DNA of 64,000 bases from an uncultured Actinomycetales bacterium (GTDB lineage: Bacteria > Actinomycetota > Actinomycetes > S36-B12), in assembly GCA_913063435.1 (NCBI GenBank), contig CAJXYI010000001.1, forward strand, positions 1 through 64,000, given 5' to 3'. The translations under genes and the position numbers were made by a program. The notes under the pieces are model-generated. The model was not told the DNA's origin. It did not search any database and saw only the letters and a program-made list of their open reading frames with translations. This document shows positions 9,287 to 18,699 of this stretch, one piece after another; the stretch's first letter is position 1; the number at the start of each line of letters is the position of its first letter.

Positions 9287-10683
9287 AGGATGTTCGACGC
9301 TTCGGTGAGGACCTGGCGCAGGATCTGCTCGACCTCGTTGAAATGCGACTGGTCGATGATGAGCGGCGGAGCGAGTTGGATCACCGGGTCGCCGCGATCG
9401 TCAGCGCGGCAGTACAGGCCGTTGTCGAATAGGGCCTTGGACAAGAACCCGCGCAGCAACCGCTCGGATTCCTCCTCGTTGAACGTCTCGCGAGTCTCGG
9501 TGTCCTTGACCAGTTCGATCCCGTAGAAGAACCCCGCACCGCGAACGTCACCGACGATCGGCAGGTCGAGTAGCTTCTCCAGGGTGCGGCGGAATGCGCC
9601 CTCATTTTCCTTGACGTGGTCGTTGATGCCCTCGCGCTCGAAGATGTCCAGATTGGCCATCGCGACAGCAGCTGCCACGGGATGACCGCCCCAGGTGTAG
9701 CCATGCAGGAACGCGTTCGTGCCGTGCTTGAACGGCTCGAACAGTCGCTCACTGGCGATCATGGCACCGAGTGGCGCGTAACCGGAGGTCATGCCTTTGG
9801 CGCAGGTGATGATGTCGGGGGTGACGCCGAATCGGTTGATGGCGAACATGTCGCCGATACGCCCGAAGGCCGTGATGGTCTCATCCGCGACGAACAGCAC
9901 GTCGTAGGCGTCGCAGATCTCGCGGACCCGCTCGAGATATCCGGGCGGGGGAGGGAAGCAGCCGCCGGAGTTCTGCACCGGCTCCAAGAACACCGCCGCA
10001 ACGGAATCGGCACCCTCGAATTCGATGGCCTCGGCGATGCGATCGGCAGCCCAGAGTCCGAATGCCTTCTCGTCGTAGCGGTATTCCTCCGGAGCCCGAT
10101 AGAAATTCGTGTTCGGGACCTTCACGCCGCCGGGGACGAGGGGTTCGAAGGGGATCTTCGCCGGGGGGATGCCGGTGATGCTCAGGGCTCCCTGCGGCGT
10201 GCCGTGATAGGCAACCGACCGCGATATCACCTTGTGCTTGGTCGGCTTTCCCGTCAGCTTGAAGTACTGCTTGGCCAGTTTCCAGGCGCTTTCGACCGCC
10301 TCACCACCGCCGGTGGTGAAGAACACGCGGTTGAGATCCCCGGGGGCGTAGGACGCGAGGCGCTCGGCGAGTTCGATCGCTTTGGGATGCGCATAGGACC
10401 ACAGCGGGAAGAACTCCAGCTCCTGCGCCTGGCGGGCCATCGCCTCGGCGAGTTCGGCGCGACCATGGCCGACCTGGACGACGAACAACCCGGCCAGACC
10501 ATCGAAATAGCGGCGGCCCTGGTCATCGAAGATGTAGGGCCCTTCGCCACGCGTGATGATCGGGACATGACCACCGCCCTCGTAGACGGAGTGGCGGGTG
10601 AAGTGCATCCATAGGTGACGTCGAGCTCGCTCGGCAAGCGCGTCTGCGTTGCCCTCGGTCACATACTGCGGAGTGGTGGTCAT
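9283..10683 (-). CDS. Class III aminotransferase, putrescine/diamine:pyruvate type (SpuC-like)
   Basis: PLP enzyme of 466 aa. Visible: GPYIFDDQGRRYFDGLAGLF, the phosphate-binding TTGGGEAVESAWKLA, Asp267 in LFVADETITAFGR (pairs with the PLP ring nitrogen) and Lys296 in TCAKGMTSGYAPLGA, the Schiff-base lysine. This pattern is that of SpuC-type omega-aminotransferases that use putrescine or cadaverine with pyruvate. Context is strong: an AsnC regulator upstream, an amine oxidoreductase downstream, aminoaldehyde dehydrogenases and a polyamine transporter divergent. beta-Alanine:pyruvate transamination is the main alternative. Confidence 0.85.
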   Translation of the reverse strand: MTTTPQYVTEGNADALAERARRHLWMHFTRHSVYEGGGHVPIITRGEGPYIFDDQGRRYFDGLAGLFVVQVGHGRAELAEAMARQAQELEFFPLWSYAHPKAIELAERLASYAPGDLNRVFFTTGGGEAVESAWKLAKQYFKLTGKPTKHKVISRSVAYHGTPQGALSITGIPPAKIPFEPLVPGGVKVPNTNFYRAPEEYRYDEKAFGLWAADRIAEAIEFEGADSVAAVFLEPVQNSGGCFPPPPGYLERVREICDAYDVLFVADETITAFGRIGDMFAINRFGVTPDIITCAKGMTSGYAPLGAMIASERLFEPFKHGTNAFLHGYTWGGHPVAAAVAMANLDIFEREGINDHVKENEGAFRRTLEKLLDLPIVGDVRGAGFFYGIELVKDTETRETFNEEESERLLRGFLSKALFDNGLYCRADDRGDPVIQLAPPLIIDQSHFNEVEQILRQVLTEASNIL

Positions 10684-10732
10684 GCTCTCTTCCTCGTTTT
10701 CGGTGCTTCGGTTTCCGGCACTGTCGTCGGCA

Positions 10733-11218
10733 TCAGCGGGTTCCCCACGAATAGATCTGCTTACGCAATTTCAAGTACACGAACGTCTCGGTGTTGCGGA
10801 CTCCCGGAACGGCTCGGATTCGGCGGTTGACGATCTCGAGCAGGTGGTCGTCATCCTCGGCGACGACCTCGGCCATCACATCGAACCCTCCCGCGCAGAT
10901 GACGAGGTAGTCCACCTCAGGCATGTCCTCCAACTCGTCGGCGGCAGCCTCGACGTCCCCGTCGATGTGGATGCCGATCATGGCCGCGCGAGGGAAGCCG
11001 ACCTGCAGGGGGTCGGTGACGGCGACGACCTGCATGACGCCGGTGTCGATCAGTCGCTGGACGCGTTGGCGCACGGCCGCCTCGGACAGCCCGACGACCT
11101 TGCCGATGGCCGCATAGGACCGGCGCCCGTCCTGCTGGAGCTGGTCGATGATCGCCTTGCTGACATCGTCGAGGCGCGCAGGGGTCGGCCTGATGGCACG
11201 TCGGGCAACCGCGGTCAC
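10733..11218 (-). CDS. Lrp/AsnC-family transcriptional regulator
   Basis: 161-aa regulator: an N-terminal helix-turn-helix (residues about 17-60; [19 protein letters not shown] and [13 protein letters not shown]) followed by a RAM ligand-binding domain ([17 protein letters not shown]). It starts at GTG 11218. It heads the minus-strand amine operon and diverges from the aldehyde dehydrogenase genes, the usual layout for a local regulator. The 224-nt divergent region contains an imperfect inverted repeat that may be its operator. The inducer is likely an amine or amino acid of the pathway, by inference. Confidence 0.9.
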   Translation of the reverse strand: MTAVARRAIRPTPARLDDVSKAIIDQLQQDGRRSYAAIGKVVGLSEAAVRQRVQRLIDTGVMQVVAVTDPLQVGFPRAAMIGIHIDGDVEAAADELEDMPEVDYLVICAGGFDVMAEVVAEDDDHLLEIVNRRIRAVPGVRNTETFVYLKLRKQIYSWGTR

Positions 11219-11255
11219 CCCACCAGGATGCGGTATCGATCAGGGGAAAGCAAGT

Positions 11256-11312
11256 GAATCCGCGGCAAAATGATCATTCAACGACTGATTTCGTCGAATT
11301 CTGCCGCGATTC
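11256..11312. promoter_or_regulatory. Inverted repeat and palindrome in divergent promoter region (candidate Lrp/AsnC operator)
   Basis: Between the AsnC regulator and the first aldehyde dehydrogenase, GAATCCGCGGCA at 11256-11267 is matched by an inverted TGCCGCGATTC at 11302-11312 with one extra base. The 10-nt palindrome AATGATCATT lies at 11269-11278 between the arms. The stretch is AT-richer than its surroundings. Lrp/AsnC proteins bind such imperfect palindromes, often at their own promoter. Regulator binding is inferred, not shown. Confidence 0.45.
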
Positions 11313-11442
11313 TCGACGAAGTCCATGGAATCCCGATAGCGTCGGCGGTAGTTCGGGCTGTCGACCGGACCGACCAGATCCCGCCAGACTCATCCGTTCC
11401 ATCCCGACCCACCCGCACCGTCGCTGGGAGAAGGAGATCACC

Positions 11443-12888
11443 GTGGCCACCCGCGAAATCCGAAACGTCATCAACGGCGCATCCGTCCCCGCTGCCGAGG
11501 GCCAGACCATCGATCTGGTCGACCCGACCACCGGACAGGTCTTCGCTACGGCACCCCAGTCGGGTGCGCAGGACATCGACCGTGCCTATGCGGCGGCTGC
11601 CACCGCATTCGAGGGCTGGCGCGACACCGTGCCCGGGGAGAGGCAGAAGGCGCTGCTGGCGATCGCCGATCTGTTCGAGGAGCACGCCGAGGAACTCGTC
11701 GCATTGGAAAGCGAGAACTGCGGCAAGCCGGTTGCGGTGACCATGAGCGAGGAGATCCCGCCCATGGTGGACCAGATCCGGTTCTTCGCCGGTGCAGCCC
11801 GCGTGCTGGAGGGGCGCGCGGCCGGGGAGTACATGGCCGGTTTCACCTCGATGATCCGTCGCGAGCCGGTCGGAGTGATCGGTCAGGTCACGCCGTGGAA
11901 CTACCCGATGATGATGGCCGTGTGGAAGTACATTCCCGCGATCGCAGCGGGTAACGCCGTCGTGTTGAAGCCGTCGGACACCACGCCTGCGTCGACTGTG
12001 CGGATGGCGGAGTTGATCAGCGAGGCCGAGATCCTGCCGCCGGGTGTGTTCAACGTCGTATGCGGGGATCGAGAGACCGGTCGCAGCCTCGTCTCGCATC
12101 CCACGCCCCAGATGGTGTCCATCACCGGATCGGTCCGCGCCGGCATGGAGGTGGCCGGGGAAGCGGCCCGCGACGTCAAGCGCGTCCACCTCGAACTCGG
12201 AGGCAAGGCTCCGGTTGTCATCTTCGATGACGCGGATATCGAGGCTGCAGCCGAATGGCTTGCGGTCGCGGGATATTTCAACGCCGGTCAGGACTGCACT
12301 GCTGCGACCCGCATACTCGTGGCGCCGGGAATCCATGACGACTTCGTCGCGGCGATGGCCGAGCAGGCCCGTGGTACCGCGACGACATTCGAGGATGGCC
12401 CAGGTGGTGAAGCGCTGGTACCTCCGGTCAATAACGCCGCGCAACTCGAGCGCGTGCTCGGATTCTTGCAGCGGGTGCCCGCCCATGCCGAGGTCGTCGT
12501 GGGCGGCAACCGACAGGGTGACCGAGGATTCTTCGTCGAGCCGACGGTCGTGTCCGGCCTGCAACAGGATGACGAGATGATCCAGAACGAGATCTTCGGT
12601 CCGGTCATCACGATCCAGCAGTTCACCGACGAAGCCGAAGCATTGCGCTGGGCCAACGGCGTGCACTACGGACTGGCGTCGTCGGTGTGGACCAAGGACT
12701 TCGGGCGTGCGATGCGCATGGCGAAGGGCTTGGATTTCGGATGCGTATGGATCAATACCCACATCCCACTGGTCGCCGAAATGCCCCATGGTGGGTTCAA
12801 GCACTCCGGATATGGCAAGGATCTGTCGATGTACGGGTTCGAGGACTACACGCGGATCAAGCACGTGATGGCCAGTCTCGAGAGCTGA
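11443..12888 (+). CDS. Aminobutyraldehyde dehydrogenase-like aldehyde dehydrogenase, copy 1
   Basis: NAD(P)-dependent aldehyde dehydrogenase, 481 aa, expected to oxidise 4-aminobutanal to GABA or the five-carbon homologue to 5-aminovalerate. Motifs: [30 protein letters not shown], catalytic glutamate in LELGGKAP, catalytic cysteine in GQDCTAATR, and the [15 protein letters not shown] end. Start GTG 11443 is chosen because AAGGAG lies 6 nt upstream; the longer frame from 11254 lacks such a site and would add 63 unrelated residues. It is followed 28 nt later by a paralogue, and divergent from the AsnC-aminotransferase operon. Confidence 0.88.
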   Translation: MATREIRNVINGASVPAAEGQTIDLVDPTTGQVFATAPQSGAQDIDRAYAAAATAFEGWRDTVPGERQKALLAIADLFEEHAEELVALESENCGKPVAVTMSEEIPPMVDQIRFFAGAARVLEGRAAGEYMAGFTSMIRREPVGVIGQVTPWNYPMMMAVWKYIPAIAAGNAVVLKPSDTTPASTVRMAELISEAEILPPGVFNVVCGDRETGRSLVSHPTPQMVSITGSVRAGMEVAGEAARDVKRVHLELGGKAPVVIFDDADIEAAAEWLAVAGYFNAGQDCTAATRILVAPGIHDDFVAAMAEQARGTATTFEDGPGGEALVPPVNNAAQLERVLGFLQRVPAHAEVVVGGNRQGDRGFFVEPTVVSGLQQDDEMIQNEIFGPVITIQQFTDEAEALRWANGVHYGLASSVWTKDFGRAMRMAKGLDFGCVWINTHIPLVAEMPHGGFKHSGYGKDLSMYGFEDYTRIKHVMASLES

Positions 12889-12916
12889 CGGCAGTCACTG
12901 ATTGATGGGAGAACAG

Positions 12917-14368
12917 GTGGACACCCTAGACGTTATCGATCCGGCAGTCGGGACGCCGATTGCCACGGTCGAGCTCGCTGGTCCAGAGCAGGTGGATGCC
13001 GCGGTGCGCAAGGCGCGTGAAGCTTTCGCGGATTGGTCGAGGCAGTCACCCGGTGCACGTGGTGATGCACTGCTCGCACTCGCCGAACGTCTGCGTGCAC
13101 GGGCCGATGAGTACGCGATGGTGGAATCGAGGCAAACAGGCAAGACATTGCGCATGGCGACGGAGTTCGATGTGCCCGGGTCCATCGACAATGTCGTCTT
13201 CTTCGCCGGCGCGGCTCGCATTCTGGAAGGGCGAGCTTCGGCGGAGTACGACCCCGATCACACCTCGGTCATCCGTCGCGAACCCGTGGGTGTCGTCGGC
13301 TCAGTGGCACCGTGGAACTATCCGCTGCAGATGGCGATGTGGAAGGTCCTGCCCGCCATCGCCGCGGGAAACACGATCGTGTTGAAGCCGGCGGAGATCA
13401 CGCCGTTGACCTCGGTGATGCTCGCCGAGGATGCGCTCGCAGCGGGTATTCCCGAGGGTGTGCTCAATGTGGTGGTGGGCACCGGACCTGTCGCCGGTGA
13501 GGCGCTCATCAGCCACCCGGATGTCGACATGGTGTCCTTCACCGGCTCGACGCCCATCGGCAAGCGGGTCATGGAGGTCGCTTCGGCTCGAGCGGCTCGG
13601 GTGCATCTGGAACTCGGTGGCAAGGCCCCCTTCGTAGTGTTCGATGACGCCGATCTCGAGGCGGCCGTGCACGGTGCAGCCGCCGGTGCGCTGATCAACA
13701 CCGGACAGGACTGCACTGCGGCGACACGGGCCTATGTCCAGCGACCGCTGTATGACGCGTTCGTCGCCGGGGTCAGTGACCTGTTCGCCTCGATCCGGAT
13801 CGGCGACCCGCGTGACCCGGATATCGACATGGGATCGCTCGTGTCGACACGTCAGGCCGAACGCGTGGCGGGGTATGTGGATCGGGCCCGCGCCGATGGC
13901 GCCAAGGTGCGAGTGGGTGGGCAGGTCCCCGGTGGCGCACTCTCGGCAGGTGCGTTCTATCCCGCAACCGTCATCACCGATGCTGCTCAGGACTCCCAGA
14001 TCGTGCAGGAGGAGGTCTTCGGACCGGTCCTCGTCGTGTTGCCGTTCGACTCCGATGACGAGGGAATCGCTCTGGCGAATGACACGCCTTTCGGGCTCGC
14101 GGCTTCGGCCTGGACCACCGACGTGTTCCGCGCCCAGCGTGCCCAGCGCGAGATCCGGGCCGGATGCGTGTGGCTGAACGACCACATCCCGATCGTGAGC
14201 GAGATGCCCCACGGGGGGATGAAACAGTCCGGTTTCGGCAAGGACATGTCGCTGTATTCACTGGAGGACTACACCATCGTCAAGCACGTCTCCTGGGACA
14301 TCACCGGCCAGCCCAGGAAGCAGTGGCATCGGACGGTTTTCGCCGATCGGTCGGGCACGGATCGGTAA
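12917..14368 (+). CDS. Aminobutyraldehyde dehydrogenase-like aldehyde dehydrogenase, copy 2
   Basis: Second aldehyde dehydrogenase, 483 aa from GTG 12917; GGGAGA a few bases upstream favours this start over TTG 12902 or ATG 12905. It has the same core as copy 1: [30 protein letters not shown] with the active glutamate, GQDCTAATR with the active cysteine, and PHGGMKQSGFGKDMS. The pair could divide aminoaldehydes from semialdehydes (for example 4-aminobutanal versus glutarate semialdehyde), but this cannot be read from the sequence. The C-terminus carries about 25 extra residues compared with copy 1. Confidence 0.86.
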   Translation: MDTLDVIDPAVGTPIATVELAGPEQVDAAVRKAREAFADWSRQSPGARGDALLALAERLRARADEYAMVESRQTGKTLRMATEFDVPGSIDNVVFFAGAARILEGRASAEYDPDHTSVIRREPVGVVGSVAPWNYPLQMAMWKVLPAIAAGNTIVLKPAEITPLTSVMLAEDALAAGIPEGVLNVVVGTGPVAGEALISHPDVDMVSFTGSTPIGKRVMEVASARAARVHLELGGKAPFVVFDDADLEAAVHGAAAGALINTGQDCTAATRAYVQRPLYDAFVAGVSDLFASIRIGDPRDPDIDMGSLVSTRQAERVAGYVDRARADGAKVRVGGQVPGGALSAGAFYPATVITDAAQDSQIVQEEVFGPVLVVLPFDSDDEGIALANDTPFGLAASAWTTDVFRAQRAQREIRAGCVWLNDHIPIVSEMPHGGMKQSGFGKDMSLYSLEDYTIVKHVSWDITGQPRKQWHRTVFADRSGTDR

Positions 14369-14481
14369 CGACCGGGATGGTGAAACGACAAGGCGACACC
14401 TTGGCAACCAGAATGTGAATGATCGTGGCATGATGCGCCCGGGAACCGAAGCCACCGGGTGCGACGGGCCGACAGGACGCA

Positions 14482-14505
14482 TACGTATGACCCGTACGTA
14501 TGACC
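14482..14505. promoter_or_regulatory. Direct repeat TACGTATGACC x2 upstream of the binding-protein gene
   Basis: TACGTATGACC occurs at 14482-14492 and again at 14495-14505, 13 nt apart, and ATACG follows at once. CATACGTATG is itself palindromic. The repeats end 5 nt before the AAGGAG ribosome site (14511-14516) of the binding-protein gene. They could be an operator, or a leader structure controlling translation. The stretch is unlike the local high-GC background. Confidence 0.4.
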
Positions 14506-14525
14506 ATACGAAGGAGATGACCACC

Positions 14526-15752
14526 ATGACGAAGCGACCGTTGAGCCCTGAGGCTGCCGCCATCGTGCGGATGTCCCGCTCGGCCCTGTCCCGGCGACGC
14601 CTGCTCCAGGCCGCCGGTATCGGTGGTGTCGCTGCCGCTGCTGCAGCCTGCGGCGCCGGTGGCGGTGCGGATGATCCGACCTCGGCGGCTCCCTCTCCGA
14701 CGGCTCCGGCGGATCAGTCCGATGCCGAGAAGGTCGTGCTGTGGTCCAACTGGGTGGAATACCTCGATGTCGATGAGGAGACCGGCGCCTACCCGACGCT
14801 CGAGCGATTCGAGGAGCAGACGGGGATCTCGGTCAGCTACAACGAGGACATCAACGACAACAACGAGTTCTATGCCAAGGTGCGCGCCCAGCTCGAGCAG
14901 GGACAGTCGATCGACCGCGACATCGTCGTTCTGACCGACTGGATGGCCGGTCTGTGGATCAACAACGGCTTCGCGCAGAAGCTCGATAAGAGTCTCATCC
15001 CGAACTCGGCCAACCTCATCCCGCGGCTGCAGGACGTGTCCTTCGACAGGCCGCGTGATTACACCCTTCCCTGGCAGGGTGGCTTCGCCGGATTGGGCTA
15101 CAACGTGCCCGGTATCCAGGACGCGCTCGGCGTCGATTCCCTGACGAGCCTGGACCAGTTGTTCGATCCCGCGCTGCGCGGTCGCATCACGGTGCTGTCG
15201 GAGATGCGCGACACCATGGGCTGCATCATGGCCTGGCAGGGCAATGACCCGTCGAACTTCACCGATGACCAGTTCCAGCAGGCCATCGCGGCGCTGGCCG
15301 AGCAGATCGACAACGGCCAGATCCGCCAGGTCGCCGGTAACGACTATCTCGCAGCATTGGAGACCGGCGACGTGATCGCCGTCATCGGCTGGTCCGGAGA
15401 CGTGCTCGCACTGGGCGAGGACTTCGGTTTCTCCCTGCCCGAGAGCGGCGGCACGCTGTGGACGGACAACATGCTCATTCCGTCGACGGCGACTCACAAG
15501 AAGAACGCCGAGCAGTTGATGAACTACTACTACGACCCCGTCATCGCTGCCGAGGTCGCGGCCTACATCAACTACCTGTGCCCGGTCAGCGGTGCGAAGG
15601 AGGCCATGGAGGCCATCGATCCTGAGCTCGCCACCAGCCAGTGGATCTTCCCGACCGACGCCGAGCTCGACGAAGCCTACGTGTTCATGGACCTCACCCT
15701 GGAGCAGGACGAGAACTACCAGCGCGAGTTCCAGCGGGCCGTCGGCCTGTAG
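14526..15752 (+). CDS. ABC transporter substrate-binding lipoprotein, spermidine/putrescine (PotD/PotF-like)
   Basis: Extracellular solute-binding protein, 408 aa from ATG 14526 (AAGGAG at 14511-14516). The signal region has SRRRLL at residues 22-27, a twin-arginine-like motif, then a hydrophobic run ending in AAAC with lipobox Cys42, so it is probably a Tat-exported lipoprotein. After a Ser/Thr/Pro linker come PotD-type features such as VVLWSNWVEYLD, DIVVLTDWMAGLW and the late WTDNMLIPSTATHK. It leads the transporter operon (ATPase and two permeases follow). Polyamine specificity rests on family and context. Confidence 0.87.
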   Translation: MTKRPLSPEAAAIVRMSRSALSRRRLLQAAGIGGVAAAAAACGAGGGADDPTSAAPSPTAPADQSDAEKVVLWSNWVEYLDVDEETGAYPTLERFEEQTGISVSYNEDINDNNEFYAKVRAQLEQGQSIDRDIVVLTDWMAGLWINNGFAQKLDKSLIPNSANLIPRLQDVSFDRPRDYTLPWQGGFAGLGYNVPGIQDALGVDSLTSLDQLFDPALRGRITVLSEMRDTMGCIMAWQGNDPSNFTDDQFQQAIAALAEQIDNGQIRQVAGNDYLAALETGDVIAVIGWSGDVLALGEDFGFSLPESGGTLWTDNMLIPSTATHKKNAEQLMNYYYDPVIAAEVAAYINYLCPVSGAKEAMEAIDPELATSQWIFPTDAELDEAYVFMDLTLEQDENYQREFQRAVGL

Positions 15753-15830
15753 TTTCCGACAGGGATCAGCGGGATTCAGCACGGGTAGGCACGGGTGATC
15801 CCGGTTGGTACGGACTCGAGGAGGACGTAG

Positions 15831-16967
15831 GTGAGCATGTCGTCGGGGTCGGCAAGCCTCGGGTTCGAGGTCAAGGACCTGGAACTGATCAACCTCACCA
15901 AGCGATTCGCCGATTTCGTCGCTGTCGACGACCTGACCCTGACGATTCCCGCAGGATCGTTCTTCGCACTGCTGGGGCCGTCGGGTTGCGGCAAGACCAC
16001 GACGCTGCGCATGGTCGCCGGCTTGGAGGATCCGACCGAGGGGCAGATCCTGCTCGGGGGGGATGACCTCACGCGATTGAAGGCCTATCAGCGGCCGGTC
16101 AACACCGTGTTCCAGTCCTATGCGCTGTTCCCGCACCTGGACGTGTTCGAGAACGTCGCCTTCGGACTGCGGCGTCGAGGCATCAAGGACGTCTCGGCGG
16201 CGGTCACCGCCATGCTCGAGTTGGTCGAGTTGGGCAATCTGGCTCGGCGTAAGCCCGGGCAGCTCTCCGGCGGGCAGCAGCAGCGCGTGGCAGTCGCTCG
16301 CGCGTTGATCAACCACCCCGGCGTGCTACTGCTCGATGAACCCCTGGGTGCATTGGATTTGAAGCTCCGGCGGCAGATGCAGCTGGAATTGAAACGCATC
16401 CAGACCGAGGTGGGAACGAGTTTCGTCCACGTCACCCACGACCAGGAAGAAGCCATGACCATGGCCGACACCGTGGCGGTGATGAACCAGGGCCGCATCG
16501 AACAGATGGGTGCGCCGGTGGATATCTACGATCTGCCGCGCACCCGCTTCGTGGCGACCTTCCTCGGCCAATCCAATGAGGTGTCCGGCCGGGTGACGGG
16601 AACATCGGGAGGCGATCTGCTGATCGAAGGTGCGGGGTCGCGATTCACTCTGCCCGTCACTCGATCGGCGGTCGACACCGGTGACATTCTGGTGGGTGTC
16701 CGGCCGGAGAAACTGTCGATCTCGGCACAGGGCAGCGACATCGGTGACGATGTCAACTACGTCACCGGCAAGGTCACCGACGCTTCCTTCACCGGGGTGT
16801 CCACCCAGTATCTGGTGATGACGTCCTGGGGTGGGGAGTGGATGGTGTTCGAGCAGAACCGCAGCCTGGGTGGGACGTTGCGCCCCGGGGACGAGGTCAC
16901 CGTTCACTGGCGACCCGAGCACACCTTCGGTCTCGCGGTGGACGGGTCTGCGGCGGAGTCGGCCTGA
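15831..16967 (+). CDS. potA: ABC transporter ATPase, spermidine/putrescine (PotA-like)
   Basis: Cytoplasmic ATPase of the uptake system, 378 aa. Walker A GPSGCGKTTTLR, Q-loop FQSYALFPHL, signature LSGGQQQRVAVARAL, Walker B LLLDEPLGALD and the switch histidine in VTHDQEEAM are all intact. A C-terminal TOBE domain (about residues 285-370; VGVRPEKLSI) is typical of the PotA/MalK group. It starts at GTG 15831 after GAGGAGG. The gap of 78 nt from the binding-protein gene is larger than others in the operon. Polyamine assignment follows from the operon. Confidence 0.9.
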   Translation: MSMSSGSASLGFEVKDLELINLTKRFADFVAVDDLTLTIPAGSFFALLGPSGCGKTTTLRMVAGLEDPTEGQILLGGDDLTRLKAYQRPVNTVFQSYALFPHLDVFENVAFGLRRRGIKDVSAAVTAMLELVELGNLARRKPGQLSGGQQQRVAVARALINHPGVLLLDEPLGALDLKLRRQMQLELKRIQTEVGTSFVHVTHDQEEAMTMADTVAVMNQGRIEQMGAPVDIYDLPRTRFVATFLGQSNEVSGRVTGTSGGDLLIEGAGSRFTLPVTRSAVDTGDILVGVRPEKLSISAQGSDIGDDVNYVTGKVTDASFTGVSTQYLVMTSWGGEWMVFEQNRSLGGTLRPGDEVTVHWRPEHTFGLAVDGSAAESA

Positions 16968-16970
16968 GTC

Positions 16971-17879
16971 ATGCCGGCCATCGTTCCCACGACTACGACG
17001 AAAGCCGACGCCCCCGCGGCTTCAGCGGGCTCGTCGCAGCGGCGATCTCGCACGGCGTATCTGCTGCTCCTGCCCGGCCTGGGTTGGCTCGGTGTCTTCT
17101 TCGTCATCCCGATCGCGACGCTGTTCTTCACCAGCCTGCAGGCACCGGTGGAAGGCCGATCCGGGGTGTATCAGGCGGCATTCCAGATCAGCAATTACGC
17201 CCAGGCCCTCGGGGATTACTGGCCGCAGTTCGTGCGGTCGTTCATCTATGCAGGTATCGCCACCATCCTCGCCCTGATCATCGCCTACCCGCTGGCGTAC
17301 TTCATCGCCTTCAAAGCGGGTCGTTGGCGCGCGATCATGCTCGTCTTGGTCGTCGCGCCGTTCTTCGCCTCGTTCCTCCTGCGCACCTATGCCTGGCGGA
17401 CCATCCTGTCGGACGAGGGCGCGATCACCACGGCGTTGAATGCGCTGCACCTGCTGCCCGAGGATCGCATTCTCAATACGTCCATTGCCGTGGTGTTGGG
17501 TCTGACCTACAATTTTCTGCCGTTCATGATCCTGCCGCTGTATGCCTCGCTGGAGAAGATCGATCCCCGATTGATCGAGGCATCGGGAGACCTGTACGCC
17601 CGGCCATTCACCGGGTTCCGCAAGGTGGTGTTCCCGCTGAGCCTCCCGGGAGTCGTGGCCGGCACCCTCCTCACCTTCATCCCCGCTGCCGGTGACTTCA
17701 TCAACGCACGATTGCTCGGTGCGCCAGGTGACAGCATGGTCGGGACCGCGATCCAGGTGAACTTCCTGCAGTTCCGCGACTATCCGATAGCCAGTGCCCT
17801 GTCCTTCATCCTCATGGCGTTCATCCTCGTCGTGGTGTTCACCTACATCCGGCGTGCGGGCACGGAGGATCTGGTCTGA
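16971..17879 (+). CDS. potB: ABC transporter permease, spermidine/putrescine (PotB-like)
   Basis: 302-aa inner-membrane permease with about six transmembrane segments. The cytoplasmic EAA loop that contacts the ATPase is visible as EASGDLYARPFTGFRKVVFPL, followed by LPGVVAG. A Thr/Ala-rich cytoplasmic N-terminus of about 25 residues precedes the first membrane helix. It begins 3 nt after the ATPase stop, and its stop overlaps the start of the second permease (TGATG). Confidence 0.9.
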   Translation: MPAIVPTTTTKADAPAASAGSSQRRSRTAYLLLLPGLGWLGVFFVIPIATLFFTSLQAPVEGRSGVYQAAFQISNYAQALGDYWPQFVRSFIYAGIATILALIIAYPLAYFIAFKAGRWRAIMLVLVVAPFFASFLLRTYAWRTILSDEGAITTALNALHLLPEDRILNTSIAVVLGLTYNFLPFMILPLYASLEKIDPRLIEASGDLYARPFTGFRKVVFPLSLPGVVAGTLLTFIPAAGDFINARLLGAPGDSMVGTAIQVNFLQFRDYPIASALSFILMAFILVVVFTYIRRAGTEDLV

Positions 17880-18688
17880 TGCGCTGGCTGCGACGCAACA
17901 TCATCGGGATCATCGCGGTCCTCGTCCTGGTCTATCTCTTCGTGCCCATCGCGGTCGTGGCGGTGCTGAGTTTCAACCAGCCTGAGGGCAAGTACAACAT
18001 CACCTTCAACGAGTTCTCGCTATCGGCATGGGCGAATATGTGCGGGGTTCCGGGGGTGTGCGAATCGTTTGCTCTCAGCATTCAAATCGGTCTCCTCGCA
18101 ACGGTGATCGCCACGATCTTCGGCACGATGATCGCCTTCGCACTCGTGCGCTATCGCTTCCGCGGACGGGATACGACGAATCTGCTCATCTTCCTTCCCA
18201 TGGCCACCCCGGAGGTCGTTCTGGGATCGAGCCTGCTGGCGCTGTTCTTGAACATCACCTTCCCGCTGGGCTTCTGGGCTGTGACGATCGCGCACATCAT
18301 GTTCATCATCAGCTTCATCGTGGTCGCGGTGAAGGCGCGTCTGCAGGGGATGGATCCACGTCTCGAGGAGGCCTCGCGTGATCTCTACGCCAGTCCACGG
18401 GCGACCTTCCGGTACGTGACCTTCCCCCTCGTGCTGCCGGGCATCCTGGGTGCCGCGCTGCTGGGATTCGCGCTGAGCTTCGATGACTTCATCATCACGT
18501 TCTTCAACGCGGGCACCATGGTGACCTTCCCGGTCTACATCTGGGGTGCGGCCCAGCGCGGGATCCCGGTGCAGGTCTATGCCCTGGCCACGCTGGTGTT
18601 CTTCCTCTCTCTCGTCCTCGTCCTCGTCGTTCAGGGTGTCAACGCCCGTAGGCGACGCCGGCTCGAAGCCGCCGTCGCCGCCTCCTAG
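17879..18688 (+). CDS. potC: ABC transporter permease, spermidine/putrescine (PotC-like)
   Basis: 269-aa permease partner of the preceding gene, with about six membrane helices. The EAA loop EEASRDLYASPRATFRYVTFP is followed by LPGILGAALLGFALSFDDFIITFF; the FDDF motif is characteristic of PotC/YdcV-type subunits. The ATG at 17879 overlaps the PotB stop. The C-terminus ends in an Arg-rich cytoplasmic tail. It is followed 11 nt later by an amine oxidoreductase. Confidence 0.9.
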   Translation: MRWLRRNIIGIIAVLVLVYLFVPIAVVAVLSFNQPEGKYNITFNEFSLSAWANMCGVPGVCESFALSIQIGLLATVIATIFGTMIAFALVRYRFRGRDTTNLLIFLPMATPEVVLGSSLLALFLNITFPLGFWAVTIAHIMFIISFIVVAVKARLQGMDPRLEEASRDLYASPRATFRYVTFPLVLPGILGAALLGFALSFDDFIITFFNAGTMVTFPVYIWGAAQRGIPVQVYALATLVFFLSLVLVLVVQGVNARRRRRLEAAVAAS

Positions 18689-18699
18689 GCGGTGCGATC

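Noticed and set aside
15762-15802. Hairpin GGGATCA/TGATCCC between binding-protein and ATPase genes
   Set aside because: Only a 7-bp stem with a 27-nt loop; too weak to report as an attenuator.
14301-16316. 671-aa minus-strand frame opposite the binding-protein and ATPase genes
   Set aside because: It is a high-GC shadow: the plus strand holds clear PotD- and PotA-type proteins with ribosome sites, and the frame has no recognisable domains.
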